A DNA stretch of 64,000 nucleotides from Trichococcus ilyis (lineage in GTDB: Bacteria; Bacillota; Bacilli; Lactobacillales; Aerococcaceae). The stretch spans positions 1-64,000 of the forward strand of contig NZ_FNYT01000009.1 in the NCBI RefSeq assembly GCF_900109135.1, given 5' to 3'. The stretch's first letter is position 1. The number at the start of each line of letters is the position of its first letter. The notes beneath the pieces are model-generated. The model was not told the origin of the DNA and ran no database searches. It saw only the letters and a program-made list of their open reading frames with translations. Of the stretch, positions 53,108-61,851 are shown piece after piece. The position numbers were made by a program, and so were the translations under genes.

Positions 53108-53551
53108 ATGCGAAAGAGCGGATTCACTTTGTTCGAAAGCCTGTTGGTGCTGGCGATCGCTTCCCTGATTTTGCTGTTGACTCCACGACTGGACACCGCG
53201 ATGGACGAATTCGCCTTCACTCTGTTTTTGGATGATTTCCTGACGGAGCTGCACACGGCGCAGAGCTATGCGGTCATCACCGGAAACGGCGTCAACATGG
53301 ATGTCGCGCGTCCGATCGGTGCGACGCATTACGCTGTTTTCAAAGACGGAAGCGTTTCGGATCGGTACGCCAACCGCAAACTGCTGTTGCCTGAAGGCGC
53401 CAGGGTGATCCAAGGCTACACCGGATTCATCAAAGGGGGCAGCGGCTATCTTCAGCCAAACACTATCATCATGGAAACGGCCCGGTCTCGCTACACCATC
53501 ACAATCCAACTGGGGAGCGGTCGTTATGAAATCAACAAAGCTGCACGATAG
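53108..53551 (+). CDS. comGD: minor pseudopilin ComGD
   Basis: A 147-residue prepilin-like protein. The short leader MRKSG is followed by FTLFESLLVLAIASLILLL, with the type IV cleavage site after G5 and Glu at position 10. The globular part resembles GspH/ComGD pseudopilins. No strong ribosome site is visible, and it sits 14 bases after comGC, so expression may depend on coupling. Confidence 0.88.
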   Translation: MRKSGFTLFESLLVLAIASLILLLTPRLDTAMDEFAFTLFLDDFLTELHTAQSYAVITGNGVNMDVARPIGATHYAVFKDGSVSDRYANRKLLLPEGARVIQGYTGFIKGGSGYLQPNTIIMETARSRYTITIQLGSGRYEINKAAR

Positions 53552-53867
53552 CAGCGGTTATATGCTTTTCGAAAGCCTGATTGCTTTGGCCTTGGTCAGT
53601 CTTTCCTTCTGCGTGCTGCTGCCGCATGCCGTTCAATTTTTTGCGGTATTAGAAGCGGCGGAAACGGAAGTAGCCTATTGGCGAGTCGCACAAGACCAAA
53701 TGCGGGCTGTCGCCAAGGGCGGGAACCCTTTCGGGAGTCACGTTTCGGGAGGAATTACTTTCACCACAAGCTGGGATGCGGAAACAGCGCAGTTGGAAAT
53801 CAGCGGAAATGCCGGCGCAGAAAGGGTGGTTGTCCATGGGAACGCAGACCAGACTGAAGACCGTTAG
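53526..53867 (+). CDS. comGE: minor pseudopilin ComGE
   Basis: A 113-residue protein with a prepilin-type N-terminus SSGYMLFESLIALALVSLSF. Cleavage would follow G11, with Tyr instead of the usual Phe at +1 and Glu at +5. Its start lies inside the end of comGD (26-base overlap), with GAGCGG upstream. Position in the operon supports ComGE. Confidence 0.82.
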   Translation: MKSTKLHDSSGYMLFESLIALALVSLSFCVLLPHAVQFFAVLEAAETEVAYWRVAQDQMRAVAKGGNPFGSHVSGGITFTTSWDAETAQLEISGNAGAERVVVHGNADQTEDR

Positions 53868-54303
53868 GAAGTCACAAGCAGGTTTTACCTTGTTCGAAGC
53901 GGTCTTAGCCCTGACCGTCAATACATTTGTGCTCTTGCTTGTGATGGGCGGACTTGAAGTGATCCGTACCGCCCAAACCCAAATGGAGAGGACCCAAGAT
54001 GCGGAATGGCATCTTTTCCTGATCCAACTTGAGCATGAATGGGAGGATGAGTTGCTCGTCCAAAAGACGAGCACAGCCATCCGCACCAAGTCGCAGAATC
54101 CCGCCGACACGGCTGCCTATACTTACGAATTCCGGACCAACAAACTCCTCCGGTACAAAAATGGGAGCGGCTATCATCCGATGCTGATGCATGTCAAAGT
54201 GCTGAAATATGAGGTAACCAATGAAGGCGTTACTATCCAGGCTACACTTTCGGACAACCGGACCCGCAGAGCGCATATCCTTTTATCCAAAGCGCCAGCT
54301 TAA
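53836..54303 (+). CDS. comGF: minor pseudopilin ComGF
   Basis: A 155-residue protein. The leader ends at G16, followed by FTLFEAVLALTVNTFVLLLVMGG with Glu at +5, and a ComGF-type beta-rich domain. The ATG at 53836 has AGGGTGG about 6 bases upstream and lies within comGE (32-base overlap). A longer in-frame start upstream has no ribosome site. Confidence 0.85.
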   Translation: MGTQTRLKTVRKSQAGFTLFEAVLALTVNTFVLLLVMGGLEVIRTAQTQMERTQDAEWHLFLIQLEHEWEDELLVQKTSTAIRTKSQNPADTAAYTYEFRTNKLLRYKNGSGYHPMLMHVKVLKYEVTNEGVTIQATLSDNRTRRAHILLSKAPA

Positions 54304-54673
54304 GGGTTGGCGTCCTGTTTCGTTAGGGGAGGGCGGATCCATCTTGCCGATCACGATATTCTACCTGTTCCTTTCGCAGCTGATGCTTTTCGGGATCATC
54401 CGGGTGTACGAGAACCAACTCTATCTGTACAGATTGACGGAAAACCATTATAAAGCCCAAACGCTGCTGGCCTACACCGACTACTGGCTTCGCGACCGGA
54501 ACAAAGCCGCGACTCCGGAAAACCAAATCGTGCCGGCTGTCCTGTCTTTCGAAGAAGGAACCGTGCGGTGCTCGGTGGACGCGGGCGGGAAAGTCACTGC
54601 AACCGTGACGCTGCAAAACAACTACAGCGAAACGCAAGTAACGGAAATCTTCACGCAGGAACGGCCGGATTGA
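54221..54673 (+). CDS. comGG: ComGG-like minor pseudopilus protein
   Basis: A 150-residue protein with one hydrophobic helix (about residues 40-60, GGSILPITIFYLFLSQLMLFGI) after a long basic N-terminus, and a small globular end. The ATG at 54221 has GAGG 6 bases upstream and overlaps comGF by 83 bases, unusually long. A later start in the same frame would give a more typical short N-terminus. It is called ComGG by position; sequence conservation is low in this family. Confidence 0.75.
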   Translation: MKALLSRLHFRTTGPAERISFYPKRQLKGWRPVSLGEGGSILPITIFYLFLSQLMLFGIIRVYENQLYLYRLTENHYKAQTLLAYTDYWLRDRNKAATPENQIVPAVLSFEEGTVRCSVDAGGKVTATVTLQNNYSETQVTEIFTQERPD

Positions 54674-54698
54674 AGGGCCAGGAAGTGGCAAATACAGC

Positions 54699-54750
54699 AA
54701 AACGCGCAAACAAGCCGGAAATCTGCCGGTTTGGTTTGTGCGTTTTTTTC
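54699..54750 (+). terminator. terminator of the comG operon
   Basis: A long stem: AACGCGCAAAC with AGCCGG pairs with CCGGTT and GTTTGTGCGTT, followed by T7. Confidence 0.85.
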
Positions 54751-54906
54751 GGCTGCGTCCCGTATTGCAAGCGGAGGGAATGCCGGCTGTGAGCCGTGCA
54801 TCTTTGACGGGCACGAATTCACCCCTATCTATGCCGGCTTTTTTTTGATATACTGGATAAGTATGTTTTCAAACAATCAGGATTTTTTTGGAAGGAAGTA
54901 TGTGAA

Positions 54907-55968
54907 ATGAGTAGAGTCTCAAAATTGCAGGCTGCCATCAAAGCCAAGAAGATGGATGCAATGCTGGTGACAAGTCAATATAACTTACGTTATGTTTCCA
55001 ATTTTACGGGTACGACCGGTCTGGCGGTCATCACTCAAGAGGAAGCTTTTTTTGTGACCGACTTCCGTTATACCCAGCAAGCTGCTGCACAGGCGCAAAG
55101 TTTTCAGATCATTCAGAACAAAGGACCGATTTTTGATGAAGTCAAAAAAATCGTCGAGGGCAAGGGACTGGCATCGCTGGGCTTCGAAGACGCCGTCATG
55201 TCATTCCGCAGTGTCGAGGACTTGGAGGACTTGGTGACGTGCGATCTGCTTCCGGCTTCGGGCATCATCGAGGAATTGCGTGAAGTCAAAGACGCTGAAG
55301 AAATCAAGACCATCAGACGGGCCTGTGAGATAGCGGATGCCGGCTTCATGTTCATTCTTGAGCACATCCGTCCGGGGGTTTCGGAAATAGAAATCGCCAA
55401 CCGCCTGGATTTCCACATGCGCGAATTGGGCGCGAGCGGTGTTTCTTTCGAAACGATAGTCGCCAGCGGCCTGCGTTCCGCCATGCCGCATGGTGTGGCG
55501 AGTCCCAAGCTGATCGAAAAAGGCGACTTCGTGACGCTGGATTTTGGTTGTTATTACAACGGCTATGTTTCGGATATGACCCGCACAGTTTCAGTGGGGC
55601 AACCCCACCCGGAATTGAAGAAAATCCACGGGATTGTGCTGGCTGCCCAGCTGCGCGTGAATGAGGCGGCAAAAGCCGGCATGACGGGCATCGAAGTCGA
55701 CAGTGTCGCCCGCGATTACATTACTGAACAAGGTTATGGGGAAGCGTTCGGCCACTCCAATGGCCACGGAATCGGTTTGGAGATACACGAGGGACCGAAC
55801 ACATCGCAGAAAGCCGGGAAAGTGCTGGTGCCGGGAAATGTCATCACGAATGAACCAGGCATCTATCTTGCGGGGCTGGGCGGCGTACGGATCGAAGACG
55901 ATCTTGTGATCAGGGAAAACGGCAATGAAATTCTGACACATTCGCCAAAAGAGCTGATAATTTTATAA
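54907..55968 (+). CDS. M24 family Xaa-Pro aminopeptidase (YqhT/PepP-like)
   Basis: A 353-residue cytosolic metallopeptidase that removes N-terminal residues before proline. An N-terminal creatinase-like domain (1-125) precedes the M24 fold. Metal ligands are in LDFGCYYNGYVSDMTRT (two Asp), GHSNGHGIGLEIHE (His), TNEPGIYLAG (Glu) and VRIEDD (Glu). It is paralogous to pepQ at 37500 and lies directly upstream of efp, as yqhT does in Bacillus. AAGGAAG precedes the ATG by about 9 bases. Confidence 0.92.
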   Translation: MSRVSKLQAAIKAKKMDAMLVTSQYNLRYVSNFTGTTGLAVITQEEAFFVTDFRYTQQAAAQAQSFQIIQNKGPIFDEVKKIVEGKGLASLGFEDAVMSFRSVEDLEDLVTCDLLPASGIIEELREVKDAEEIKTIRRACEIADAGFMFILEHIRPGVSEIEIANRLDFHMRELGASGVSFETIVASGLRSAMPHGVASPKLIEKGDFVTLDFGCYYNGYVSDMTRTVSVGQPHPELKKIHGIVLAAQLRVNEAAKAGMTGIEVDSVARDYITEQGYGEAFGHSNGHGIGLEIHEGPNTSQKAGKVLVPGNVITNEPGIYLAGLGGVRIEDDLVIRENGNEILTHSPKELIIL

Positions 55969-56036
55969 AAAAATAGAATCCGCACTAAAATAATGGTAAA
56001 CTTAGTTCAAATGAGCTGCCACAGGAGGAATTATTG

Positions 56037-56594
56037 ATGATTTCAGTAAATGATTTTAAAACAGGTTTGACGATCGAGATTGATGGAGGGTTATGGAAAG
56101 TTGTCGATTTCCAACACGTAAAGCCGGGTAAAGGCGCGGCTTTTGTGCGTTCCAAACTGAAAAATCTCCGCACGGGCGCGGTCCAGGAAAAAACTTTCCG
56201 TGCAGGCGAAAAAGTCGGAAAAGCGCATATCGCGAACCGCAAAATGCAATATCTGTACGAGAGTGCCGGTGCCTACGTGTTCATGGACATGGAAAACTAT
56301 GAACAGATCGAATTGAGCGCAAGCCAAATCGAGTATGAATTGAACTATCTGAAAGAAAACATGGAAGTCAACATCCTGATGTATGAATCAGAAACTTTGG
56401 GCGTCGATCTGCCGAACACAGTCATCCTGCGTGTCGAAGAGACTGAACCCGGCATCAAAGGTGATACAGCTTCCGGCGGCTCAAAACCTGCCAAAATGGA
56501 AACAGGATTGATGGTCAACGTGCCATTCTTCGTAAATGCGGATGACATGCTGATCGTCAATACTACGGACGGTTCATACGTATCCCGCGCATAA
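56037..56594 (+). CDS. efp: elongation factor P
   Basis: EF-P relieves ribosome stalling at polyproline. The 185-residue, three-beta-barrel protein has the loop [14 protein letters not shown] near residues 29-42, whose tip Lys (in PGKG) is the position modified in many bacteria. The C-terminal [16 protein letters not shown] stretch is the family signature. The ATG at 56037 has AGGAGG 8 bases upstream, better than the adjacent TTG. It starts the efp-yqhY-nusB run. Confidence 0.97.
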   Translation: MISVNDFKTGLTIEIDGGLWKVVDFQHVKPGKGAAFVRSKLKNLRTGAVQEKTFRAGEKVGKAHIANRKMQYLYESAGAYVFMDMENYEQIELSASQIEYELNYLKENMEVNILMYESETLGVDLPNTVILRVEETEPGIKGDTASGGSKPAKMETGLMVNVPFFVNADDMLIVNTTDGSYVSRA

Positions 56595-56620
56595 TGTTTC
56601 CCAAGAAAGGAGAATGACAG

Positions 56621-57046
56621 ATGATGGAAGAAACAAACATTCCTTTAGCAAACGGTCCGGCTCCTCTGGGGGAGATTGAGATTGCTCCCGAAGTAATTGA
56701 AGTGATCGCAGGCATCGCCGCCAACGAAGTGGAGGGCGTTTATGCGATGCAAGGCTCTTTCAAGACCGGCGTCAACGAATTGCTGGGACGCACTTCCCAC
56801 AATAAAGGGGTGCATCTGACGGTCGATGAAAATGGTTTGGGAGTGGACGTTTATTGTTACATCAAGTACGGCGCTTCCGTTCCCAAAGTAGCTTTGGATA
56901 TGCAAGAAAAAGTAAAGGAACAAGTCCTGTACATGAGTAACCTTGAAGTGTCTCAAGTGAACGTTCATGTGGTCGGGCTTGTTGCACCGAAATCCGAAGA
57001 CAATTCCTATCTGGATTTGGATACAGAATTGGGGGATAATGCGTGA
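56621..57046 (+). CDS. yqhY: Asp23/Gls24 family protein YqhY
   Basis: A 141-residue cytosolic Asp23/Gls24-domain protein (about 15-125: GEIEIAPEVIEVIAGIAANEVEGVYAM). YqhY of Bacillus is linked to acetyl-CoA carboxylase and lipid homeostasis, but its activity is not settled. Two ATGs start at 56621, with AAAGGAG about 8 bases upstream. It overlaps nusB by GTGA (4 bases), so the two are coupled. The yqhY-nusB pair is conserved in Firmicutes. Confidence 0.9.
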   Translation: MMEETNIPLANGPAPLGEIEIAPEVIEVIAGIAANEVEGVYAMQGSFKTGVNELLGRTSHNKGVHLTVDENGLGVDVYCYIKYGASVPKVALDMQEKVKEQVLYMSNLEVSQVNVHVVGLVAPKSEDNSYLDLDTELGDNA

Positions 57047-57498
57047 GCGCTTCCCGTTTAACCAGAAGAGAAATTCGTGAAAAGGCGCTGCAAGCCCTTT
57101 TCCAATTGAAAACAAACGAAGAATTGACCCCGGAAGAAGCCATCAAGCAGGCTCTTTTGAGCGATTCAGAGGAATGGGACAGCGAAGACGACATCGAACT
57201 CCAGGATTATCCATACTTGGTCACGCTAGTGCATGGCGTTTTGGATAATCAAGCGGCTATCGATGAAGCAATCCAACCATACCTGAAGAACTGGACGGTC
57301 GGCAGATTGGCCAAAGCCGATGCTTTGATCATGCAGATCGCGGCCTACGAAATGTTGTTGGGTGATACGGAACAGGTGCCGCAAAAGGTGGCGCTGAATG
57401 AAGCGATCGAAATCTCAAAGCTTTATTGCGATGAGCAATCGAGCAAATTCATCAATGGCGTATTGTCCAACCTCATTCCTAAATCGGAAAATCCTTAA
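57043..57498 (+). CDS. nusB: transcription antitermination factor NusB
   Basis: A 151-residue all-helical RNA-binding protein that joins NusE on boxA RNA for rRNA transcription. It begins with the typical LTRREIREKALQALFQL and ends with VALNEAIEISKLYCDEQSSKFINGVL. The start is GTG at 57043, overlapping the yqhY stop as GTGA, with GGGGG 8 bases upstream. Confidence 0.95.
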   Translation: MSASRLTRREIREKALQALFQLKTNEELTPEEAIKQALLSDSEEWDSEDDIELQDYPYLVTLVHGVLDNQAAIDEAIQPYLKNWTVGRLAKADALIMQIAAYEMLLGDTEQVPQKVALNEAIEISKLYCDEQSSKFINGVLSNLIPKSENP

Positions 57499-57527
57499 TG
57501 CTTCGGCATAAGGGTTTTCTTTTTTTG
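57487..57527 (+). terminator. terminator after nusB
   Basis: Stem GAAAATCCTTAATGC/GCATAAGGGTTTTC (two wobbles or mismatches) with a stable TTCG tetraloop and a T7 run. Its 5' arm includes the nusB stop codon. Confidence 0.88.
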
Positions 57528-57623
57528 TCGGCTGGTTTGAACCTGGCGAGTCCGCTTTTCTAACCGTAATCAAAGATAATATGGTAAAATAGACGGTAAC
57601 ACCAAGGAAGAGGAGATTGATGA

Positions 57624-58463
57624 ATGGAAACGATCATGATGGATGGCAAAGGATTGGCAAAAAAAATGCAGGAACAGATGAAGGAACAGGTGGCTGCACT
57701 CACGGCAGCAGGGAAAACGCCTGGTCTTTGCGTCATTTTGGTGGGCGAAGACAAAGCGAGCCAGGTCTACGTCCGCAATAAGGAAAAACAATCGGCGGCA
57801 ATGGGCATGAATTCGCGCGTCGTCCGTCTGCCTGCAGACATTTCCGAAGCGGATCTTCTGGCGGAAGTCGAAAAGCAAAACCAGGATGACAGCATGCACG
57901 GCATTTTGGTCCAACTGCCTTTGCCGAAGCATATAGATGAGCAAAAAGTACTGCGGGCGATCAGTTATGAGAAGGATGTGGATGGGTTCCATCCGATGAA
58001 CGTCGGGAACTTTTTCCTGGGGAACGAATCAGCCTTGCCGTGCACGCCTTACGGCATCATGAAGATTTTGGAAGAATACAACATTGCGCTGGAAGGGAAA
58101 AAAGCGCTGGTGATCGGCCGAAGCAACATCGTCGGAAAACCGATGTCCATCATGCTCCTGAACGAAAATGCAACGGTGACAATCGCTCATTCGCGCACGA
58201 AAAACCTGAAGGAATTGGCGAAAGAAGCCGATATCCTTGTTGCGGCGATCGGCAGAGGCCACTTTATCACAGCTGATTTCATCAAAGAAGGTGCAGTCGT
58301 CATCGATGTCGGTATGAACCGCAGTGCAGAAGGCAAATTGATCGGCGACGTGGATACGGCAGCTGCGATGGGCATCGCCAGCCATATCACGCCTGTCCCG
58401 GGCGGGGTCGGTCCGATGACGATTACGATGCTTTTGCAGCAAACGATCGACAAAGCAAAATGA
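57624..58463 (+). CDS. folD: bifunctional methylenetetrahydrofolate dehydrogenase/cyclohydrolase
   Basis: FolD interconverts 5,10-methylene-THF and 10-formyl-THF for purine and fMet synthesis. The 279 residues are full length. Catalytic Lys and Tyr lie in the SQVYVRNKEKQS segment (Y-x3-K), followed by QLPLPKHID and the nucleotide-binding VIGRSNIVGKPM. The PVPGGVGPMTITMLL C-terminal motif is intact. GGAAGAGGAG lies upstream of the ATG. An extended -10 TATGGTAAAAT (57580-57590) gives folD its own promoter after the nusB terminator. Confidence 0.96.
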   Translation: METIMMDGKGLAKKMQEQMKEQVAALTAAGKTPGLCVILVGEDKASQVYVRNKEKQSAAMGMNSRVVRLPADISEADLLAEVEKQNQDDSMHGILVQLPLPKHIDEQKVLRAISYEKDVDGFHPMNVGNFFLGNESALPCTPYGIMKILEEYNIALEGKKALVIGRSNIVGKPMSIMLLNENATVTIAHSRTKNLKELAKEADILVAAIGRGHFITADFIKEGAVVIDVGMNRSAEGKLIGDVDTAAAMGIASHITPVPGGVGPMTITMLLQQTIDKAK

Positions 58464-58479
58464 CCAAGGAGGCATAAAG

Positions 58480-59814
58480 TTGGAACCTCTTTATCTGAGC
58501 GTCACTGCTTTAACCAAGTACATCAAAAGAAAATTCGATGCCGATCCTTATCTCGAGCGCGTCTACCTTACCGGCGAAATATCCAATTATCGTCCGCGTC
58601 CGGGCCATCAGTACTTCAGCCTGAAGGATGACCATGCTGTCATCTCGGCAGTGATGTACAAAGGCAGGTTCGATAAGTTGACTTTCACGCCAAAGGAAGG
58701 GATGAAGGTGATGCTGATCGGACGCGTGAACGTCTACGAAGCAGGCGGCACCTATAATATCATGGTCGAGCATATGGAACCTGACGGTATCGGCGCTCTG
58801 TATCAGGCTTTTTCGGAACTGAAGGAGAAATTGGCGCGGGAAGGATTATTTTCCTTGCCGAAGAAAAAAATACCGGTTTTTCCGAAACGGATCGCCATCG
58901 TGACCAGTCCGAGCGGTGCTGTCATCCGGGACATCATGACGACCGTGAAAAGAAGATATCCGATTGTCCAGCTGGTGCTCTATCCGACCGTTGTCCAAGG
59001 GAAGGATTCCGCCGGCAGTATCATCAGGAATCTGCAAACCATCGAGCAAAAAGGCGACTATGACTTGGTCATTGTCGCAAGGGGCGGCGGTTCCATCGAG
59101 GATCTCTGGTCCTTCAACGAGGAAACGGTCGTTCGCCAAATCGCAGCCATGACTATCCCGGTGATTTCCTCGGTCGGACATGAAACCGATACGACCTTGT
59201 CCGACTTTGTTGCCGATGTCAGGGCTGCAACGCCCACGGCAGCGGCAGAATTGTCAGTGCCGGTATTGAACGATGTCAACCGCTATATCCATCAGCTCGA
59301 AAACCGGCTGTACCAGAAGCTGCGGCATCTGCACACGCTGCAGCAACAGCGTCTGAATCGCGCCATGCAATCCTACATCTTCAGGCAACCGGAAAGGATG
59401 TATGAGGGCTATGCGATAAAAGCGGATCAGGTTCAGCTGCGCCTGATCAGTCAAATGCAGCAGCAGATCCAATTACGCTCCACTGACTTGGAGCGACTGC
59501 AATTGCGTCTGGAAAACCGCAACCCGGAACGGGAAGTCGCATTGGCCGAAAAACGCAGACAGCAGCTCAGTGAGCAATTGAAGAGGGCCATGGAGCGATA
59601 TGCGAAACAGCAGGAACAACGCCTGAACACGGCCATGCAATCGCTGGATTTGCTGAGTCCCTTGAAGATCATGTCGCGAGGCTACACATATACGACGAGA
59701 GACGGCGAGATTGTATCGTCCGTCAAAGAGCTGCAAAGCGGCGACAAATTGAAAGTGAATTTTTCGGACGGTTATGCCGAAGCGGAAGTAAAATATGTGG
59801 TGGAGGAAAAGTGA
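58480..59814 (+). CDS. xseA: exodeoxyribonuclease VII large subunit
   Basis: The catalytic subunit of ExoVII, which degrades single-stranded DNA. The 444-residue protein has an N-terminal OB fold (about 1-100, [22 protein letters not shown]), a catalytic core with [16 protein letters not shown]-like motif and [16 protein letters not shown], a long coiled coil (260-390) and a small C-terminal domain. The start is TTG at 58480, with AAGGAGG 7 bases upstream, 17 bases after folD. Its stop overlaps the xseB start. Confidence 0.95.
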   Translation: MEPLYLSVTALTKYIKRKFDADPYLERVYLTGEISNYRPRPGHQYFSLKDDHAVISAVMYKGRFDKLTFTPKEGMKVMLIGRVNVYEAGGTYNIMVEHMEPDGIGALYQAFSELKEKLAREGLFSLPKKKIPVFPKRIAIVTSPSGAVIRDIMTTVKRRYPIVQLVLYPTVVQGKDSAGSIIRNLQTIEQKGDYDLVIVARGGGSIEDLWSFNEETVVRQIAAMTIPVISSVGHETDTTLSDFVADVRAATPTAAAELSVPVLNDVNRYIHQLENRLYQKLRHLHTLQQQRLNRAMQSYIFRQPERMYEGYAIKADQVQLRLISQMQQQIQLRSTDLERLQLRLENRNPEREVALAEKRRQQLSEQLKRAMERYAKQQEQRLNTAMQSLDLLSPLKIMSRGYTYTTRDGEIVSSVKELQSGDKLKVNFSDGYAEAEVKYVVEEK

Positions 59815-60059
59815 TGAAGGCCGAAAAAAATGTTAGTTTTGAAGAAGCGATGAACCAATTGGAAGCGATCGTGACCAGGCTGGAAGCCGGGGATGTGCCC
59901 TTGGAGGAGGCACTGGAGCAATTCAAAGTGGGAATGGACCTCAGCAAGTACTGCCAGGATACTCTGAACATTGCTGAAAAAACGCTGACAAAAATCGTGA
60001 ACGCTGATGGTTCTGAAGTGGATTTTGAAGAGCCTGCGTCCCGAAGCGAAGGAGAATGA
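59814..60059 (+). CDS. xseB: exodeoxyribonuclease VII small subunit
   Basis: An 81-residue helical-hairpin protein with the typical [40 protein letters not shown] core. It binds the coiled coil of XseA. The ATG at 59814 overlaps the xseA stop by one base (TGATG), with GGAGG 7 bases upstream. Its own stop overlaps an ATG near the ispA start. Confidence 0.94.
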   Translation: MKAEKNVSFEEAMNQLEAIVTRLEAGDVPLEEALEQFKVGMDLSKYCQDTLNIAEKTLTKIVNADGSEVDFEEPASRSEGE

Positions 60060-60064
60060 AGAGC

Positions 60065-60958
60065 ATGAATCTCAGAGAGTTTCAAGCGGAATGGATGCCT
60101 CGGTTCGATGCTTACCTCTATTCGGAATTGAGAGCGGCTGTCCCTGAGCAAGAAAATCTGCATAAAGCGATGGCGTATTCTTTAATGGGGGGCGGAAAAA
60201 GAATTCGCCCTCTTTTGGTATTGGCGACCCTTGCGTTGGCGGGGAGGGAGATTTCCGACGGCTTTGCTGCCGCAGCTGCTTTGGAGTATATCCATACCTA
60301 CTCCCTGATCCATGATGATCTGCCTGCTATGGATGACGATGACTACAGGCGTGGCCGTTTGACCTCGCACAAAGTTTTCGGGGAATCCACGGCGATACTT
60401 GCGGGCGATGCCCTGTTGACGGCCGCATTCGAAATTCTCGCGGAAACACCAACACTATCGGCTGACAAGAAAATCAGGCTGATTGCCCTATTGGCGAAAG
60501 CCGCCGGTCCGGACGGGATGATAGCCGGCCAGATGGATGATGTTGAAGGCGAAGAGAAAAGATTGACAATCGAAGAATTAAAGCAAGTGCACGACAAAAA
60601 GACCGGTGCCTTGATCCGATTTTCCGTTACGGCCGGATGCCTGATCGCCGAAGCGGATGGATCATTCGCAAGGGAAATGGAACAGTTCTCGCGGCACTTG
60701 GGTTTGGCTTACCAGATCCACAATGACCTGAAAGATGTCGTGCTGGATGAGGCACAGACCGGCAAGACCACCCATCACGATGCCGATTTGAACAAAAACA
60801 CATACCCATCCCTGCTAGGGGTCGCCGGAGCCATCCAGGAACTGAACACTGTCATCGGCCAAGCGGAAGGCTGTTTGGAACGACTGGCAGCTCGCATTGA
60901 CGATGCGGAAAATAAAATAGACGTATTCCGCGAAATATTGGATTACGTCAGAATATAA
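60065..60958 (+). CDS. ispA: polyprenyl synthetase, IspA-type farnesyl diphosphate synthase
   Basis: A 297-residue all-helical prenyltransferase that condenses IPP with DMAPP/GPP to give farnesyl diphosphate, precursor of undecaprenyl lipids. The first Asp-rich motif DDLPAMD (D84-D90) is intact. In the second motif, normally DDxxD, the first Asp is Asn: HNDLKD with N220, D221 and D224. The ATG at 60065 has AAGGAG about 10 bases upstream; an ATG at 60056 overlaps the xseB stop. Order xseA-xseB-ispA-tlyA is standard. Confidence 0.92.
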   Translation: MNLREFQAEWMPRFDAYLYSELRAAVPEQENLHKAMAYSLMGGGKRIRPLLVLATLALAGREISDGFAAAAALEYIHTYSLIHDDLPAMDDDDYRRGRLTSHKVFGESTAILAGDALLTAAFEILAETPTLSADKKIRLIALLAKAAGPDGMIAGQMDDVEGEEKRLTIEELKQVHDKKTGALIRFSVTAGCLIAEADGSFAREMEQFSRHLGLAYQIHNDLKDVVLDEAQTGKTTHHDADLNKNTYPSLLGVAGAIQELNTVIGQAEGCLERLAARIDDAENKIDVFREILDYVRI

Positions 60959-60970
60959 CGGGAGATTACC

Positions 60971-61813
60971 ATGGAAAAAGAAAGATTGGATTTACTTGTA
61001 GTGCAACAGGGCTTGACCGATTCCCGCGAGAAAGCCAAAAGATTGATCATGGCCGGGCAAATCTACGATGAAAACAACCAAAGATACGATAAACCGGGGG
61101 AAAAGGTTTCGACTGAAAAAACGCTCCATATCAAAGGCGAGACCCTGAAATACGTGAGCCGCGGCGGACTGAAGCTCGAGAAGGCCATCGCTTTGTTCGA
61201 GTTGGATCCAAAAGACAAAATCTTTTTGGACATCGGCAGCTCGACCGGCGGCTTTACGGATGTCGCACTGCAAAATGGGGCGAAATTATGTTACGCCTTG
61301 GATGTCGGCTACAATCAACTGGATTGGAAATTACGCCAAGACGAACGGGTCGAGGTGATGGAACGGGTGAATTTCCGATACAGCAAACTGGAGGATTTCG
61401 AAAAAGGCAGGCCGGAAATGGCTTCCATCGATGTATCCTTCATTTCCTTGAAACTGATTTTGCCAGTGCTGAAGGACATCATTGCAACCGGCGGTGACGT
61501 CGTGGCGCTGATCAAACCGCAATTTGAAGCCGGAAGAGGCAAAATCGGCAAAAAAGGGATCGTCAGCGATCCGGCTGTCCATAACGAAGTGTTGAAGGAT
61601 ATTCTGGAGTTTGCATCCTTGACCGGCTTCGATGTGAACAATCTGAGCTTTTCCCCCATCACCGGAGGAACCGGAAACATCGAATTTTTGGTCCACTTAC
61701 AAGCCAACGGCCATGCGCCGGGCATCATTTCTCCTGAAATCGACAGCCCGAAAGTGGTCCAGGAGGCTTATCAGCAGCTGAAAAGTAAAGCAATCTCAAT
61801 TTCCGATAAATGA
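60971..61813 (+). CDS. tlyA: TlyA family rRNA 2'-O-methyltransferase / hemolysin-like protein
   Basis: A 280-residue protein with an N-terminal S4 RNA-binding domain (about 4-62: RLDLLVVQQGLTDSREKAKRLI) and a FtsJ-type methyltransferase domain, with SAM motif LDIGSSTGGFTDV near 83-95 and the catalytic-type Lys in ALIKPQFE. In Mycobacterium, TlyA methylates 16S C1409 and 23S C1920, which affects capreomycin sensitivity; here the target is inferred. GGGAGA precedes the ATG. It is cotranscribed with ispA (12-base gap) and precedes recN. Confidence 0.9.
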   Translation: MEKERLDLLVVQQGLTDSREKAKRLIMAGQIYDENNQRYDKPGEKVSTEKTLHIKGETLKYVSRGGLKLEKAIALFELDPKDKIFLDIGSSTGGFTDVALQNGAKLCYALDVGYNQLDWKLRQDERVEVMERVNFRYSKLEDFEKGRPEMASIDVSFISLKLILPVLKDIIATGGDVVALIKPQFEAGRGKIGKKGIVSDPAVHNEVLKDILEFASLTGFDVNNLSFSPITGGTGNIEFLVHLQANGHAPGIISPEIDSPKVVQEAYQQLKSKAISISDK

Positions 61814-61851
61814 CAAATATTTAAAGGAAGCGTTGCGAAGGGGAATGCCGA

